41,914 bases of DNA from the NCBI GenBank assembly GCA_949298805.1, contig CASFXY010000012.1, positions 1 to 41,914 of the forward strand. The letters are read 5' to 3'. The translations under genes were made by a program, and so were the position numbers. How positions within the stretch are numbered: position 1 is the first letter of the stretch; every line of letters starts with the position of its first letter. The DNA is from an uncultured bacterium (GTDB taxonomy: Bacteria > Cyanobacteriota > Vampirovibrionia > Gastranaerophilales > Gastranaerophilaceae). Below, piece after piece: positions 13,277-22,674 of the stretch. The notes beneath the pieces are model-generated. The model had not been told where the DNA came from. It worked only from the letters and a program-made list of their open reading frames with translations, and did no database searches.

Positions 13277-14233
13277 ATGAAAAAATACTCAATAGGAATA
13301 GATTTAGGCGGAACCAAGATATTGGCCGGAATTGTGGAAAAAGAAACCGGTAAAGTGCTTTTTGAGGTTAAAAATAAAACCAAAAAAGAAAAAGGCAATA
13401 AAAAAATTACCGCAAAAATAATTGAAACAATCGAGCAGCTTTTATGTGATTCAAATGTTAATAAAGAAGATATTTCATCAATAGGAATAGGGCTTGCAGG
13501 ACAGGTTGAAAGACGGGAGGGAATTCTTATAAATGCAGTAAACCTTGATTGCAAAGATTTGCACATAAAAAAAATACTTGAAGATAAATTTCTAATGCCG
13601 GTAAATATTGGCAATGATGTCGAAGTTGCTACTTTCGGTGAATTGAAATACGGTGCAGGCAAGGGTTATAAAGATATTGTATGCATTTTTGTCGGCACAG
13701 GAATTGGTTCAAGTATTGTCAAAGATGGTAAAATTCATCTTGGCGCAAGCCAAAGTGCAGGAGAAATAGGGCATATTATTGTTGATTTAAACGGACGCGC
13801 TTGTGCATGCGGGGCAAACGGTTGTCTGGAAGCTTATGCTTCAAGAAGTGCTATCGAAACAAGAATTTTGGGTGCGGTTAAAAAGGGAAGAAAATCAATA
13901 ATAACAGAGCTGACAGATGGTAAAAGCATTAGCTCGAAACATATAAAAAAATCACTGGAGGCACATGATGAAGTTGTAACACAATATGTTAATGAAGCTA
14001 TAGACTACTTATCGGGCGGGGTCGCAAGTGTTATAAATTTTTATAATCCTCAATTGATAATTCTTGGCGGGGGGTTAATTCAAAGTATTGAAGAATTTTA
14101 TTTGCAAACTATCAAAAAAGCAAGAGCAAAGTCATTGCCTACACCTGCTCTTTCAATAGAATTTAAAAAGGCGGCGCTTGGCGATTATTCGGGAGTGATA
14201 GGTGCTGCACTTTTGGAGGAAAGAGTTTTTTAA
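13277..14233 (+). CDS. ROK family kinase, probably glucokinase
   Basis: The 318-residue protein phosphorylates a hexose, most likely glucose, with ATP. It has the N-terminal phosphate-binding loop IGIDLGGTK, catalytic Asp114 (GND) and a ROK zinc site of His166 with Cys176, Cys178 and Cys183 (ACACGANGCLEAYAS). A second glycine-rich loop is IILGGGL. No N-terminal HTH is present, which argues for a kinase, not a ROK repressor. An AGGAATT sequence precedes the ATG. It is followed by mfd after 8 bases. Other ROK substrates such as N-acetylmannosamine or allose cannot be excluded. Confidence 0.9.
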   Translation: MKKYSIGIDLGGTKILAGIVEKETGKVLFEVKNKTKKEKGNKKITAKIIETIEQLLCDSNVNKEDISSIGIGLAGQVERREGILINAVNLDCKDLHIKKILEDKFLMPVNIGNDVEVATFGELKYGAGKGYKDIVCIFVGTGIGSSIVKDGKIHLGASQSAGEIGHIIVDLNGRACACGANGCLEAYASRSAIETRILGAVKKGRKSIITELTDGKSISSKHIKKSLEAHDEVVTQYVNEAIDYLSGGVASVINFYNPQLIILGGGLIQSIEEFYLQTIKKARAKSLPTPALSIEFKKAALGDYSGVIGAALLEERVF

Positions 14234-14241
14234 CACACTCT

Positions 14242-17200
14242 ATGTACAACGAATTTGAAAATATAAAAATACCTGCATTAAAGCGTTTTTTGGAATTGAG
14301 CGGAGTATATAAGCTTTCTCTTGCTTCCCTGAATAACCCTTTGAGATTGCTTATTTTTAAAGCAATTTTAAATTGTGGGAAAAAAATTCTTTATATAACT
14401 CCAAACGAGCAAACTGCTTTAAAATTTCAAAAAGATTTTGAAAATTTTTGCCAAATTGAAGCAAGAGTTTTTCCTTCACAAGATATCAATTTTTACGACG
14501 ATGTAGAAAAAAACTGCTATATTTATCAAGAGCAAATAAATGTTTTGTTAAACAGCTATGATGTAGTGGCTGCGCCAGTAAAATCTCTTTTTGAAAAATT
14601 TCCCCAAAGAAGCTTTTATGAAAACAATTCTTTTAAAATAAAAATAAATGAAGATATTGATTATCAAAATATTGTAAAATTGCTTTCCAAACTCGGTTAT
14701 AAAAGAGTAACAAGCGTTGTTGACGTTGGTGAATTTTGTGTCAGGGGAGATATTTTAGATATTTATACACTCGATAAAAATCCGATAAGAATTGAATTCT
14801 TTGGTGATACAGTCGAGGATATAAGATTTTTTGACCCCAAAACACAACGAAGTGTTGAAAAAATAAAAGAAATCACAATATACCCGCTATATAAATTTTT
14901 ATGTGATAAAAAAACAATTTCTAATTTCAAAGAACAGCTCTGCAACATTGCTAAAAATACAAATAATGAGCTTGCCGAGGATATTTGCAATCAAATTTGT
15001 GAAAAAATATCTGAAAGCGGCTATTTTGACGGTATCGAATATTACCAGAATTACCTTACAAATACACTTTGTTCTCCACTTGAGTATTTTAAGGATTATG
15101 TAATTATATTTGATGAAACATCACAAATTTTTGCCAAATACGAAAATCTTGATAAAGATTTTAAAGAACAATATCAAAATGAAATTTCATCAAGCTTAAA
15201 ATTACCCCTTTGCGACTTAAACCATGTTAAATACGAGGAATTCATTTCCTTAATTAAAAAATTTAAAATTATAGGATTTGATAATTTTTTGGACGATGAT
15301 TTTGATAAATTAATTGAATTTAAAACTTATCTTACGCCTGTTTTTTCTTCTGATGCAGATGAAATTGTGAAATATATTTCTGATAATCTTAAAAATGGTG
15401 CAAAAATTTTAATTTGTACAAATTACCCAAAAAGACTGCAAGAAATTTTAAAAGAAAGAGAAATTTTTTCCGATGACATTACAATATCCCCTCCATTAAG
15501 CTCGGGCGGTGTTATTGAATTTGATGATAATTTTGAAACTCCCAAGGGTAAATTTATATTTTTATCTGATAAAGAGCTTTTCAATAAACGCTCAAAAGAT
15601 GTCACAACAAGGAAATATTTTAAGAACAAACAATCACAAGATTACATTGACTCTATTAATGATATTAAAGAGGGGGAATATGTAGTCCATTCAATTCATG
15701 GAGTGGGAATTTACAAAGGACTCAGTAAACAAGAAATTGACGGCGCAAAAAAAGACTACCTTGAAATAGAATTTGCAAATGCAGATAAGCTTTTTATGCC
15801 TGCAGAACAAATTAATTTACTTTATCGTTATCGCGGTTCAGGTGCTCAGAAACCAAAACTTTCAAAAATGGGCGGAAGTGCTTGGGAGGCAACCAAATCT
15901 AAAGCAAAAGCCGAAGTTGAAATTATAGCGCAAGACTTGCTTGAATTGTATGCAAAACGGCAGATGTCACAAGGTATTGCTTTTGAGCCGGATACAACAT
16001 GGCAGTTTGAAATGGAAGATGCATTTGAGTTTACCGAAACACCTGATCAAATGAAGGCTATAGTTGACACTAAGGCTGATATGGAAATAGCGCGCCCTAT
16101 GGATAGGCTTATTTGTGCTGATGTCGGGTTTGGTAAAACGGAAATTGCTATTCGTGCAATATTTAAAGCCGTTATGTCGGGAAAACAGGCTGCACTTATT
16201 GCACCAACTACAATTCTTGCCTTACAGCATTACCAAACAATTTTCGAACGCTTCAAGCCTTTTAGTGTCCATGTAGAGCTTTTGTCGCGTTTTCGCTCAC
16301 ATAAAGAGCAAAAACAAGTTGTAAAGGAAATAAATGAGGGTTCTGTTGATGTTGTAATAGGTACTCACAGGCTTTTGGGCGATGATATATGTTTCAAAAA
16401 TTTAGGACTTTTGGTTATTGATGAAGAACATAAATTCGGTGTCAGACACAAGGAAAAGCTTAAAAAATTTCGCGAAAATATTGATATACTCGCAATGTCA
16501 GCCACTCCAATTCCAAGAACTTTAAATATGGCATTGTCAGGTATTAAAGATTTATCTGTTATAAATACCCCGCCTAAAAATCGCTTAAGTGTTAAAACTT
16601 ACGTTGGTGAATTTAGCGAGGCTTATTTAAAAAATGCAATAAACCATGAAATTCAGCGTGACGGGCAAATTTTTTACCTTTATAACAGAGTTGAAACAAT
16701 TTATCAATTTAAGGATTACCTTGCAAGTCTTGTTCCAAATGTTAAAATTGCAGTTGCGCATGGGCAAATGAAAGAAGGCGAGTTAGAGCGCATAATGTAT
16801 GAATTTGCAAATAAGGAATATGACATTCTTTTGTGTACTACAATCATTGAATCAGGACTTGATATTTCAAATGCAAATACTATTTTTATACATGATGCCG
16901 ATCGTTTCGGGCTTGCGCAATTATATCAACTGCGAGGGCGTGTAGGTCGTTCGGACAGGCAGGCTTATTGCTATTGTTTTTATAAAAAATCAAAAGAACT
17001 TACGCCTGATGCCTTTAAGCGTTTAAATGCAATAAAAGATTTCGAAAGCCTTGGCAGCGGTTATCATATAGCCTTACGAGATATTGAAATTCGCGGTGTA
17101 GGTAATATTTTAGGTTCAAAACAGCACGGACACATGGTAAATGTAGGGTTTGATACTTATTGTAATCTTTTGGAAGAATGTGTAAATGAGCTCAAAGCCA

Positions 17201-17733
17201 ATAAATCCAAAGACCCCTATGCAAAAGAAAAAGTTAAAAAACAGCAAAATACCATTGTAGATATAAATATTACGGCATATATACCCGATGATTGGGTGGG
17301 CGGCTATGAACAAAAAATGCTTGAATATAAACGGTTGAGCGATGTTAAAAATACGGCTGAGCTGGATAATGTTGTGATAGGTTTTAAAGACAGATTTTCT
17401 AAATTGCCGCAAAGTGTAGAAAATCTGATAAAACTTATAAGATTAAGACTTATTGCGGAACAAAATAACATTTCAATGATACGTGAAACACCAGACTGTA
17501 TAAGAATTTACACTCCATATAACGAAAGGGAGTGGATGTATTTGAAACGTAAAATTGATTTTTCATTAACAAAATATTTCAAATTCACAAATCCCCCAAA
17601 GTCTTGTGCCAATGCAGACGGCATTTTATTAATGAATAAAAACAATCTTAATTTTGATGAAGTATTTAACATATTAACCGATTTGTTTTATTATATTTCT
17701 AGAATAATATCTGAATTTAAAATTCAAAACTAA
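14242..17733 (+). CDS. mfd: Transcription-repair coupling factor
   Basis: The 1163-residue protein removes RNA polymerase stalled at lesions and recruits UvrA. In order it has the UvrB-homology N-terminal region, a CarD-like RNA polymerase interaction domain (about residues 475-530, KEGEYVVHSIHGVGIYKG), and a RecG-like SF2 translocase with Walker A DVGFGKTE (K632) and DEEH (727-730). Motif VI reads QLRGRVGRSD, and the C-terminal TRCF domain is rich in lysine. Length is normal for the family. It has no good ribosome-binding site; the ATG lies 8 bases after the ROK kinase stop, so coupling is likely. Confidence 0.97.
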   Translation: MYNEFENIKIPALKRFLELSGVYKLSLASLNNPLRLLIFKAILNCGKKILYITPNEQTALKFQKDFENFCQIEARVFPSQDINFYDDVEKNCYIYQEQINVLLNSYDVVAAPVKSLFEKFPQRSFYENNSFKIKINEDIDYQNIVKLLSKLGYKRVTSVVDVGEFCVRGDILDIYTLDKNPIRIEFFGDTVEDIRFFDPKTQRSVEKIKEITIYPLYKFLCDKKTISNFKEQLCNIAKNTNNELAEDICNQICEKISESGYFDGIEYYQNYLTNTLCSPLEYFKDYVIIFDETSQIFAKYENLDKDFKEQYQNEISSSLKLPLCDLNHVKYEEFISLIKKFKIIGFDNFLDDDFDKLIEFKTYLTPVFSSDADEIVKYISDNLKNGAKILICTNYPKRLQEILKEREIFSDDITISPPLSSGGVIEFDDNFETPKGKFIFLSDKELFNKRSKDVTTRKYFKNKQSQDYIDSINDIKEGEYVVHSIHGVGIYKGLSKQEIDGAKKDYLEIEFANADKLFMPAEQINLLYRYRGSGAQKPKLSKMGGSAWEATKSKAKAEVEIIAQDLLELYAKRQMSQGIAFEPDTTWQFEMEDAFEFTETPDQMKAIVDTKADMEIARPMDRLICADVGFGKTEIAIRAIFKAVMSGKQAALIAPTTILALQHYQTIFERFKPFSVHVELLSRFRSHKEQKQVVKEINEGSVDVVIGTHRLLGDDICFKNLGLLVIDEEHKFGVRHKEKLKKFRENIDILAMSATPIPRTLNMALSGIKDLSVINTPPKNRLSVKTYVGEFSEAYLKNAINHEIQRDGQIFYLYNRVETIYQFKDYLASLVPNVKIAVAHGQMKEGELERIMYEFANKEYDILLCTTIIESGLDISNANTIFIHDADRFGLAQLYQLRGRVGRSDRQAYCYCFYKKSKELTPDAFKRLNAIKDFESLGSGYHIALRDIEIRGVGNILGSKQHGHMVNVGFDTYCNLLEECVNELKANKSKDPYAKEKVKKQQNTIVDINITAYIPDDWVGGYEQKMLEYKRLSDVKNTAELDNVVIGFKDRFSKLPQSVENLIKLIRLRLIAEQNNISMIRETPDCIRIYTPYNEREWMYLKRKIDFSLTKYFKFTNPPKSCANADGILLMNKNNLNFDEVFNILTDLFYYISRIISEFKIQN

Positions 17734-17752
17734 TTATAAAGGAGTAAAATTT

Positions 17753-18877
17753 ATGAAGTTTACAAAAGTATTTTTAAGCGCACTTTGCTCGCTTCTGTTG
17801 TTTGCGGGTTGTACCTCTAACAACAAAGCAGTAATTACCGTTAATGGTGAGGCTATTACAAGAGGAGAATATAATGAAATTTTAAATATCATTAAAAACA
17901 ATCCTCAGTTTAAAAACGCACCGGAGGCAGAAAAAGCTGATAACAGCCCTGTTATGCTGATGACAAAAGAAAGAATTGTTCAGGATTTAATAGTTAAAAA
18001 ATTACTTGACCAAGAGTATAAAAAACGTAAAATCAGTGCAAATGAAGCGGAAATTGAAGCTAAAAAACAGGAAATTATTAAACAATTAGGCTCTGAAGAA
18101 AAATTTAACGAAATATTGAAAGCAAACAACGTTACCGAAAAAAGAATTAAAGAGGATTTAGCTAACGAAGTAAAAGTTAATAAACTTGTTGAAGCAACTT
18201 CAGATGTTAAAGTAAGTGATAAAGAAGTAAAAGATTTCTATAATGATAACAAAGAACGCTTTAATTATCCCGAAAGGGTTAAAGCTTCGCACATTTTAAT
18301 TGAAGCCAATCCCGAGTTAATTAAAAAATCAATAATCGATGCAGATAAAGACGGTAAATTGTCTGCTGCAGACATTGATAAAAAAGTCAAAGAGGCTATG
18401 GATAAAAAAATGGCACTTGCCAAAGACATAAGAGCTCAAGCAGTTGCAAATCCTAAAAACTTTGCCGAATTGGCAAAAAAATATTCTGACGACAAGGGCA
18501 GTGCGCAAAAAGGCGGAGATTTGGGATTTTTCCCACGCGAAGCAATGGTAAAAGAATTCTCCGATGTTGCTTTTTCAATCAAGCCTGATACGATTTCAGA
18601 TATTGTTGTTACAAGGTTCGGAAACCATATAATTATTGTTACGGATAGAGCTGCGGCAGGTCTTGCGCCATTTGAACAAGTACAAGGTGAAATTAAAGCT
18701 TATCTTGAACAAAATAAAAAAATTATTGCTTTGCAAAAATTATTTGACGGACTTAAATCTAATGCAAAAATTGAATTTAATGATCCGTCATTTAACCCTG
18801 AAAATATACAAAAACAACTTAGGGGCGAAGTTACAAAAGGAAGCCCTAATGCGCAAAATATGACGCCGGCAAAATAA
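17753..18877 (+). CDS. Parvulin-type peptidyl-prolyl isomerase lipoprotein with an EF-hand-like loop
   Basis: The 374-residue protein has a lipoprotein signal peptide (lipobox LFAGC, Cys20), a SurA/PrsA-type chaperone N-domain (residues 25-175), a parvulin domain starting at KASHILIEA (His180) and ending near residue 300, and a polar tail. It should help fold exported proteins at the membrane. Between the first strand and helix of the parvulin core lies an insert with DADKDGKLSAAD (residues 196-207), which fits all metal-ligand positions of an EF-hand loop except Asp for Glu at position 12. A strong AAGGAG site precedes the ATG, and a terminator follows. Confidence 0.9.
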   Translation: MKFTKVFLSALCSLLLFAGCTSNNKAVITVNGEAITRGEYNEILNIIKNNPQFKNAPEAEKADNSPVMLMTKERIVQDLIVKKLLDQEYKKRKISANEAEIEAKKQEIIKQLGSEEKFNEILKANNVTEKRIKEDLANEVKVNKLVEATSDVKVSDKEVKDFYNDNKERFNYPERVKASHILIEANPELIKKSIIDADKDGKLSAADIDKKVKEAMDKKMALAKDIRAQAVANPKNFAELAKKYSDDKGSAQKGGDLGFFPREAMVKEFSDVAFSIKPDTISDIVVTRFGNHIIIVTDRAAAGLAPFEQVQGEIKAYLEQNKKIIALQKLFDGLKSNAKIEFNDPSFNPENIQKQLRGEVTKGSPNAQNMTPAK

Positions 18878-18895
18878 AAATAATAAGAATTTATA

Positions 18896-18936
18896 TGGCC
18901 GTCGACAACAAAATGTTATTGGCGGCCTTTTATATT
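18896..18936 (+). terminator. Terminator after the parvulin gene
   Basis: GGCCG (18897-18901) and CGGCC (18923-18927) form a stem with an inner AACA/TGTT pairing, followed by TTTTATATTT. It separates the parvulin lipoprotein from the lipid A cluster. Confidence 0.72.
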
Positions 18937-18947
18937 TAAGGGGAAAA

Positions 18948-19412
18948 ATGGGAAAAATTATTCAAAAAGACAAATTGGAAGAACTTTTAAAGGTTTTGAG
19001 ATTGCAAAATAAAACAATAGTTGCAACAAACGGTTGCTTTGATATACTCCATGCCGGACATGTAAGATATCTTAAAAAAAGTAAAGCATTTGGAGATATT
19101 CTTATAGTCGGTTTAAATTCTGATAAATCTGTGCGCTCAATAAAAGGTGAAGGTCGCCCTATTAATAATGAAGATGACAGGGCAGAGGTGCTCTGTGCGC
19201 TCGAGAGCGTTGATTATGTTGTTTTATTTGATGAGGATTCGCCAAAAGATTTGCTTGAGATAATAAAGCCAAATATTTATACCAAAGGCGCTGATTATAC
19301 CCTAAAAACATTGCCGGAGGCGGATGTTGTGCTTAGGAACAACGGCTGGGTAGAGTTTATAGAACTTGTTGAAGGCAGGTCGACAACAAAAATAATCGAC
19401 AAAATTAAATAA
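18948..19412 (+). CDS. rfaE2: Heptose 1-phosphate adenylyltransferase (HldE C-domain type)
   Basis: The 154-residue nucleotidyltransferase has the cytidylyltransferase-like fold with TNGCFDILHAGHVRYL (HxGH at 35-38), GLNSDKSVRSIKGEGRP and a C-terminal EGRSTTKIIDKI. It is expected to make ADP-D-glycero-beta-D-manno-heptose from heptose 1-phosphate for the LPS core. In E. coli this activity is fused to a kinase domain in HldE; here it stands alone, as in many other lineages. AAGGGG precedes the ATG. It heads the lipid A cluster, which fits an LPS role. Confidence 0.92.
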   Translation: MGKIIQKDKLEELLKVLRLQNKTIVATNGCFDILHAGHVRYLKKSKAFGDILIVGLNSDKSVRSIKGEGRPINNEDDRAEVLCALESVDYVVLFDEDSPKDLLEIIKPNIYTKGADYTLKTLPEADVVLRNNGWVEFIELVEGRSTTKIIDKIK

Positions 19413-19459
19413 TTGTACTAAAATAGACATATTCTGATAGCATTTTGAGGAGTAAAAAG

Positions 19460-20569
19460 GTGAGTAAAAAAACTTTTTCACAAAAAGAAATTTCTGAAAT
19501 TTTGGGCGGTATATTAACTGTTGTAAATGAAGGCGTAATTGATAAAGTCGCCCCTCCCCTGCTTGCCGATGAAACAACACTTGCACTTGCTCTTGGTGAA
19601 GATGAAATTGCAAATCTTGCTAAAACAAAGGCAAAAGCAGCCCTTGTTCCTCTTGGTGTTAATCTTGATAATATTACAACCATTGAGGTAGAGCGTCCAA
19701 GGCTTGCTATGATGAAATTATTGAATTTATTTTACGAAGGGCCGGATACACCGATTGGCATACATCCTACAGCGGTTATTCATCCTGAAGCAAAATTGGG
19801 CAAAAATGTTTCAATAGGTCCAAATGTCGTAATTTCACGTGGTGCTGAAATTGGTGACAATACGGCACTATTGCCAAATGTTTATATTGGCAAGTTTGCA
19901 AAAGTTGGCTCAGACTGTTTATTTCACCCCGGAGTTAATATAGGGGACAGGGTTCAAATTGGTGACAGATGTATATTTCACCATGGCGCAAGTCTTGGTG
20001 CGGACGGTTTCAGTTTTGTTACAGAAACTCCCGACAATATTGAAAGTGCAAGAAAAGAAGGTGAAATAAAGGGTGGCAAAGAAAATCAAAAAGTATTTAA
20101 AATACCTTCTTTAGGGTCAATAGTTATCGGTAATGATGTCGAAATAGGCGCAAATGCGACAATTGATAGGGGTACTATAGAAAATACCACAATCGGTGAT
20201 CAAACAAAAATTGATAATCTTGTTATGATTGGTCATAACTGTAAAATAGGACGTGCCTGCATGATAGTATCTCAAGTCGGCATAGCAGGTTCTTGTGAAA
20301 TTGGCGACAGAGTTGTAATAGCCGGTCAGGCAGGTCTTGCAGATCACATCTCAATAGGTGATGACTGTATTATCCTTGCGCAATCAGGTGTTACAAAATC
20401 TCATCCTGCAAAAACAGTTCTTATGGGCGCACCTGCGGTTCCGAGAAAAGACTTCCTCAAACGCATGAAATATTTAAATGAAGCGGAAGTTATGGTTCAA
20501 AAGTATAAAAAATATCAACATTTATTGGAAGATTATGAGAAATTTTTAAATGAAGACGGTAAAATCTAA
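19460..20569 (+). CDS. lpxD: UDP-3-O-acylglucosamine N-acyltransferase
   Basis: This is the third lipid A enzyme and adds an N-linked 3-hydroxyacyl chain from acyl-ACP to UDP-3-O-acyl-glucosamine. The product is 369 residues from GTG 19460, chosen because GAGGAG (19447-19452) lies 7 bases upstream; a TTG at 19445 overlaps that site. The N-terminal LpxD domain (residues 1-100) is followed by left-handed beta-helix hexapeptide repeats with the likely catalytic His259 (MIGHNCKIG) and a C-terminal helix. It is somewhat longer than the roughly 340 residues of E. coli LpxD. It overlaps lpxC by 20 bases. Confidence 0.95.
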   Translation: MSKKTFSQKEISEILGGILTVVNEGVIDKVAPPLLADETTLALALGEDEIANLAKTKAKAALVPLGVNLDNITTIEVERPRLAMMKLLNLFYEGPDTPIGIHPTAVIHPEAKLGKNVSIGPNVVISRGAEIGDNTALLPNVYIGKFAKVGSDCLFHPGVNIGDRVQIGDRCIFHHGASLGADGFSFVTETPDNIESARKEGEIKGGKENQKVFKIPSLGSIVIGNDVEIGANATIDRGTIENTTIGDQTKIDNLVMIGHNCKIGRACMIVSQVGIAGSCEIGDRVVIAGQAGLADHISIGDDCIILAQSGVTKSHPAKTVLMGAPAVPRKDFLKRMKYLNEAEVMVQKYKKYQHLLEDYEKFLNEDGKI

Positions 20570-21380
20570 AATAATTGCAAAAGGCAGAGGTCTAATGACA
20601 AATCTTGAGGCAGAACTTGAGATTTGTCCGAACACATCAAACGAAAAACAAGGTATACGTTTTTTTATAAATGACAAAATGATTGAAGCAAATACTTCAA
20701 ATGTAGTTTCTTTTGAACATTTTGTTGTTTTGGCAAATGTAAATGAAGGCGCTGATACCAAAATTGCTCTTATAGAGCATTTTATGGCAGCATGTGCTAT
20801 ATGTGGAATTGATAATCTTGATGTACATTTTAAGTCCCAAGGGTATGAAATTCCCATTATGGACGGCAGCGCGAAAGTTTGGGTTGATTTATTTAATGAG
20901 GCCGGTTTTCAAGGCGAACAAAGTCCTGTTAAACCTTTGAGTAATCATTTTGTTTTTTCATACAATAATTCATCAATTGTTGTTATGCCTCATCAAGATA
21001 AGACAACAATAACTTATGCAGTTAATTATAATCATCCGGATTTAAAAAATCGCTGGGTTAACCTTAATCAGGATGTAAATTTGAATGAAATAATTGAAGC
21101 CAGAACTTTTGGTTATTTAAAAGATCTTGAAACTTTTCAAAAAATGGGCATTTCAAAAGGTGTGACAATAGAAAACACCGTAGGAATGACTGACGATGGC
21201 GGTTATACAACAAAATTGAGAAGTGAATTTGAGCCTGCAAAGCACAAGATTTTAGATATAATAGGTGACTTATATCTAACCGGTGTAAATCCTTTGGCGC
21301 TTAATGCAAATATTCTGGTAAAAGAAGCAGGGCATGCTTTACACATTCAATTTGCAAAAACTATTGAAAAAAGTTTGTAA
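20550..21380 (+). CDS. lpxC: UDP-3-O-acyl-N-acetylglucosamine deacetylase
   Basis: This zinc hydrolase performs the committed step of lipid A synthesis. It has 276 residues, slightly short of the usual 300. The catalytic and zinc residues are present: Glu76-His77 (IEHFMAAC), His232 and Asp236 (KHKILD) and His262 (EAGHALHI). The segment EIPIMDGSA is diagnostic. The usual GLHSG near the N-terminus reads GLMTN. The ATG lies within the end of lpxD and has only a weak ribosome-binding site, so it is probably translated by coupling. Confidence 0.95.
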   Translation: MKTVKSKIIAKGRGLMTNLEAELEICPNTSNEKQGIRFFINDKMIEANTSNVVSFEHFVVLANVNEGADTKIALIEHFMAACAICGIDNLDVHFKSQGYEIPIMDGSAKVWVDLFNEAGFQGEQSPVKPLSNHFVFSYNNSSIVVMPHQDKTTITYAVNYNHPDLKNRWVNLNQDVNLNEIIEARTFGYLKDLETFQKMGISKGVTIENTVGMTDDGGYTTKLRSEFEPAKHKILDIIGDLYLTGVNPLALNANILVKEAGHALHIQFAKTIEKSL

Positions 21381-21398
21381 TTTTATAAAGGAGATAAG

Positions 21399-21848
21399 AT
21401 GGATACAACAACAGATAAGCCTCTTTCCATGGATGTAATGGAGATTATGGATATGATTCCTCACAGGTACCCTTTTTTGCTTGTCGATAGAATAACGGAA
21501 TACGTACCTGGCAAGTACTCAAAGGGATATAAAAATTTAACTGCAAACGAAATGTTTTTTAACGGACATTTTCCCGGAAATCCTGTTATGCCGGGTGTAT
21601 TGCAAATTGAAGCAATGGCACAAACTGCCGCCCCCATTCTTTTGTCTTTGGACCAATACAAGGGTAAATTAGCCCTGTTTGCTGCTGTTGACAAGGTTAG
21701 ATTCAAAAATATCGTGCGTCCGGGCGATAGGTTGGAGATGGAAGCATATATGACTAAAATCAAAGGTCCTATAGCAAAATGCGATGCACGTGCCTATGTT
21801 GACGGAAAACTTTGCGTAGAAGCCGAAATTACAATAGCATTAAAATAG
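21399..21848 (+). CDS. fabZ: 3-hydroxyacyl-ACP dehydratase
   Basis: The 149-residue hot-dog fold enzyme dehydrates 3-hydroxyacyl-ACP in fatty acid elongation. Catalytic His57 and Glu71 lie in NGHFPGNPVMPGVLQIEAMAQ, and IPHRYPFLLVDRI is the usual N-terminal signature. It competes with LpxA and LpxD for the same 3-hydroxyacyl-ACP pool, which explains why it lies inside the lipid A cluster. A strong AAAGGAGAT site precedes the ATG. Confidence 0.97.
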   Translation: MDTTTDKPLSMDVMEIMDMIPHRYPFLLVDRITEYVPGKYSKGYKNLTANEMFFNGHFPGNPVMPGVLQIEAMAQTAAPILLSLDQYKGKLALFAAVDKVRFKNIVRPGDRLEMEAYMTKIKGPIAKCDARAYVDGKLCVEAEITIALK

Positions 21849-21861
21849 AAAGTGTGAAAAA

Positions 21862-22674
21862 ATGACAATCCACAAAAGTGCAGTTATTTGCGACAGCGCA
21901 CAAATCGCCAATGATGTTGAAATAGGTCCTAATGTCGTAATTGGTGAAGGCGTTATTATTGAAGCGGGAGTTAAAATCGGTGCAGGTGCAAATATTGAAT
22001 TTGCAACTATTGGTGCAGGAACAAAAATTTCCCCTATGGCTTCAATTGGCGGCGAACCTCAAGATTTAGGATATAAAGGTGAAAAAACAGGGGTAATAAT
22101 TGGAAAAAATTGTTGGATAAGAGAATTTGCGACAATTAATCGCGCATCGGGCGAGGGTAATGTTACGAGAATAGGTAATAAATGCTTACTTATGGCATAT
22201 TCTCATGTTGCTCACAATTGTGAACTCGGCGACGAAGTTATTTTTGCTAATGCAGCAACTGTAGGAGGACATGTAAAAGTTGGTTTTGGCGCCTTTCTGG
22301 GCGGTCTGTCCGTTTTTCATCAAAATATAAGAATTGGTGAGATGGCAATTATTTCGGGTGCATCGGCTGCAAGGCTAGATATAATTCCCTATTGCAAGGC
22401 TGAAGGAATACCCGCTTTGCCGATAGGTTTAAATGCAATAGGTTTAAGGCGCCGAGGAGTTGATAAAGCCTCTCGTGATGCAGTTCATAAAGCAATAAGA
22501 ATTTTAAGAAGTCCTGAGTATAATACCACACAGGCGCTTGAAATCATAGAAGAAACAGTTGATAAAAATGAATATGTAAATAAACTCGTTGATTTTGTAA
22601 AAACATCAAAACGCGGTGTTACTTTGCGTTTTAAAGATGCTTATTACAAGAACATGGAGGAAGGCGATGAATAA
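21862..22674 (+). CDS. lpxA: UDP-N-acetylglucosamine acyltransferase
   Basis: The 270-residue left-handed beta-helix enzyme starts lipid A synthesis by adding a 3-hydroxyacyl chain to the 3-OH of UDP-GlcNAc. The catalytic base is His118 in AYSHVAHNCELG, equivalent to E. coli His125, followed by NAATVGGHVKVG and the C-terminal helical domain (RRRGVDKASRDAVHKA). Length is typical. It closes the lpxD-lpxC-fabZ-lpxA run. Its last 8 bases overlap the aminopeptidase gene. Confidence 0.97.
   Translation: MTIHKSAVICDSAQIANDVEIGPNVVIGEGVIIEAGVKIGAGANIEFATIGAGTKISPMASIGGEPQDLGYKGEKTGVIIGKNCWIREFATINRASGEGNVTRIGNKCLLMAYSHVAHNCELGDEVIFANAATVGGHVKVGFGAFLGGLSVFHQNIRIGEMAIISGASAARLDIIPYCKAEGIPALPIGLNAIGLRRRGVDKASRDAVHKAIRILRSPEYNTTQALEIIEETVDKNEYVNKLVDFVKTSKRGVTLRFKDAYYKNMEEGDE

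Noticed and set aside
22616-22666. Longer N-terminus for the M29 aminopeptidase
   Set aside because: The upstream ATG lies inside lpxA without a ribosome-binding site, and the extra 17 residues do not resemble the family start, which begins at ATG 22667 after GGAGGAAGG.
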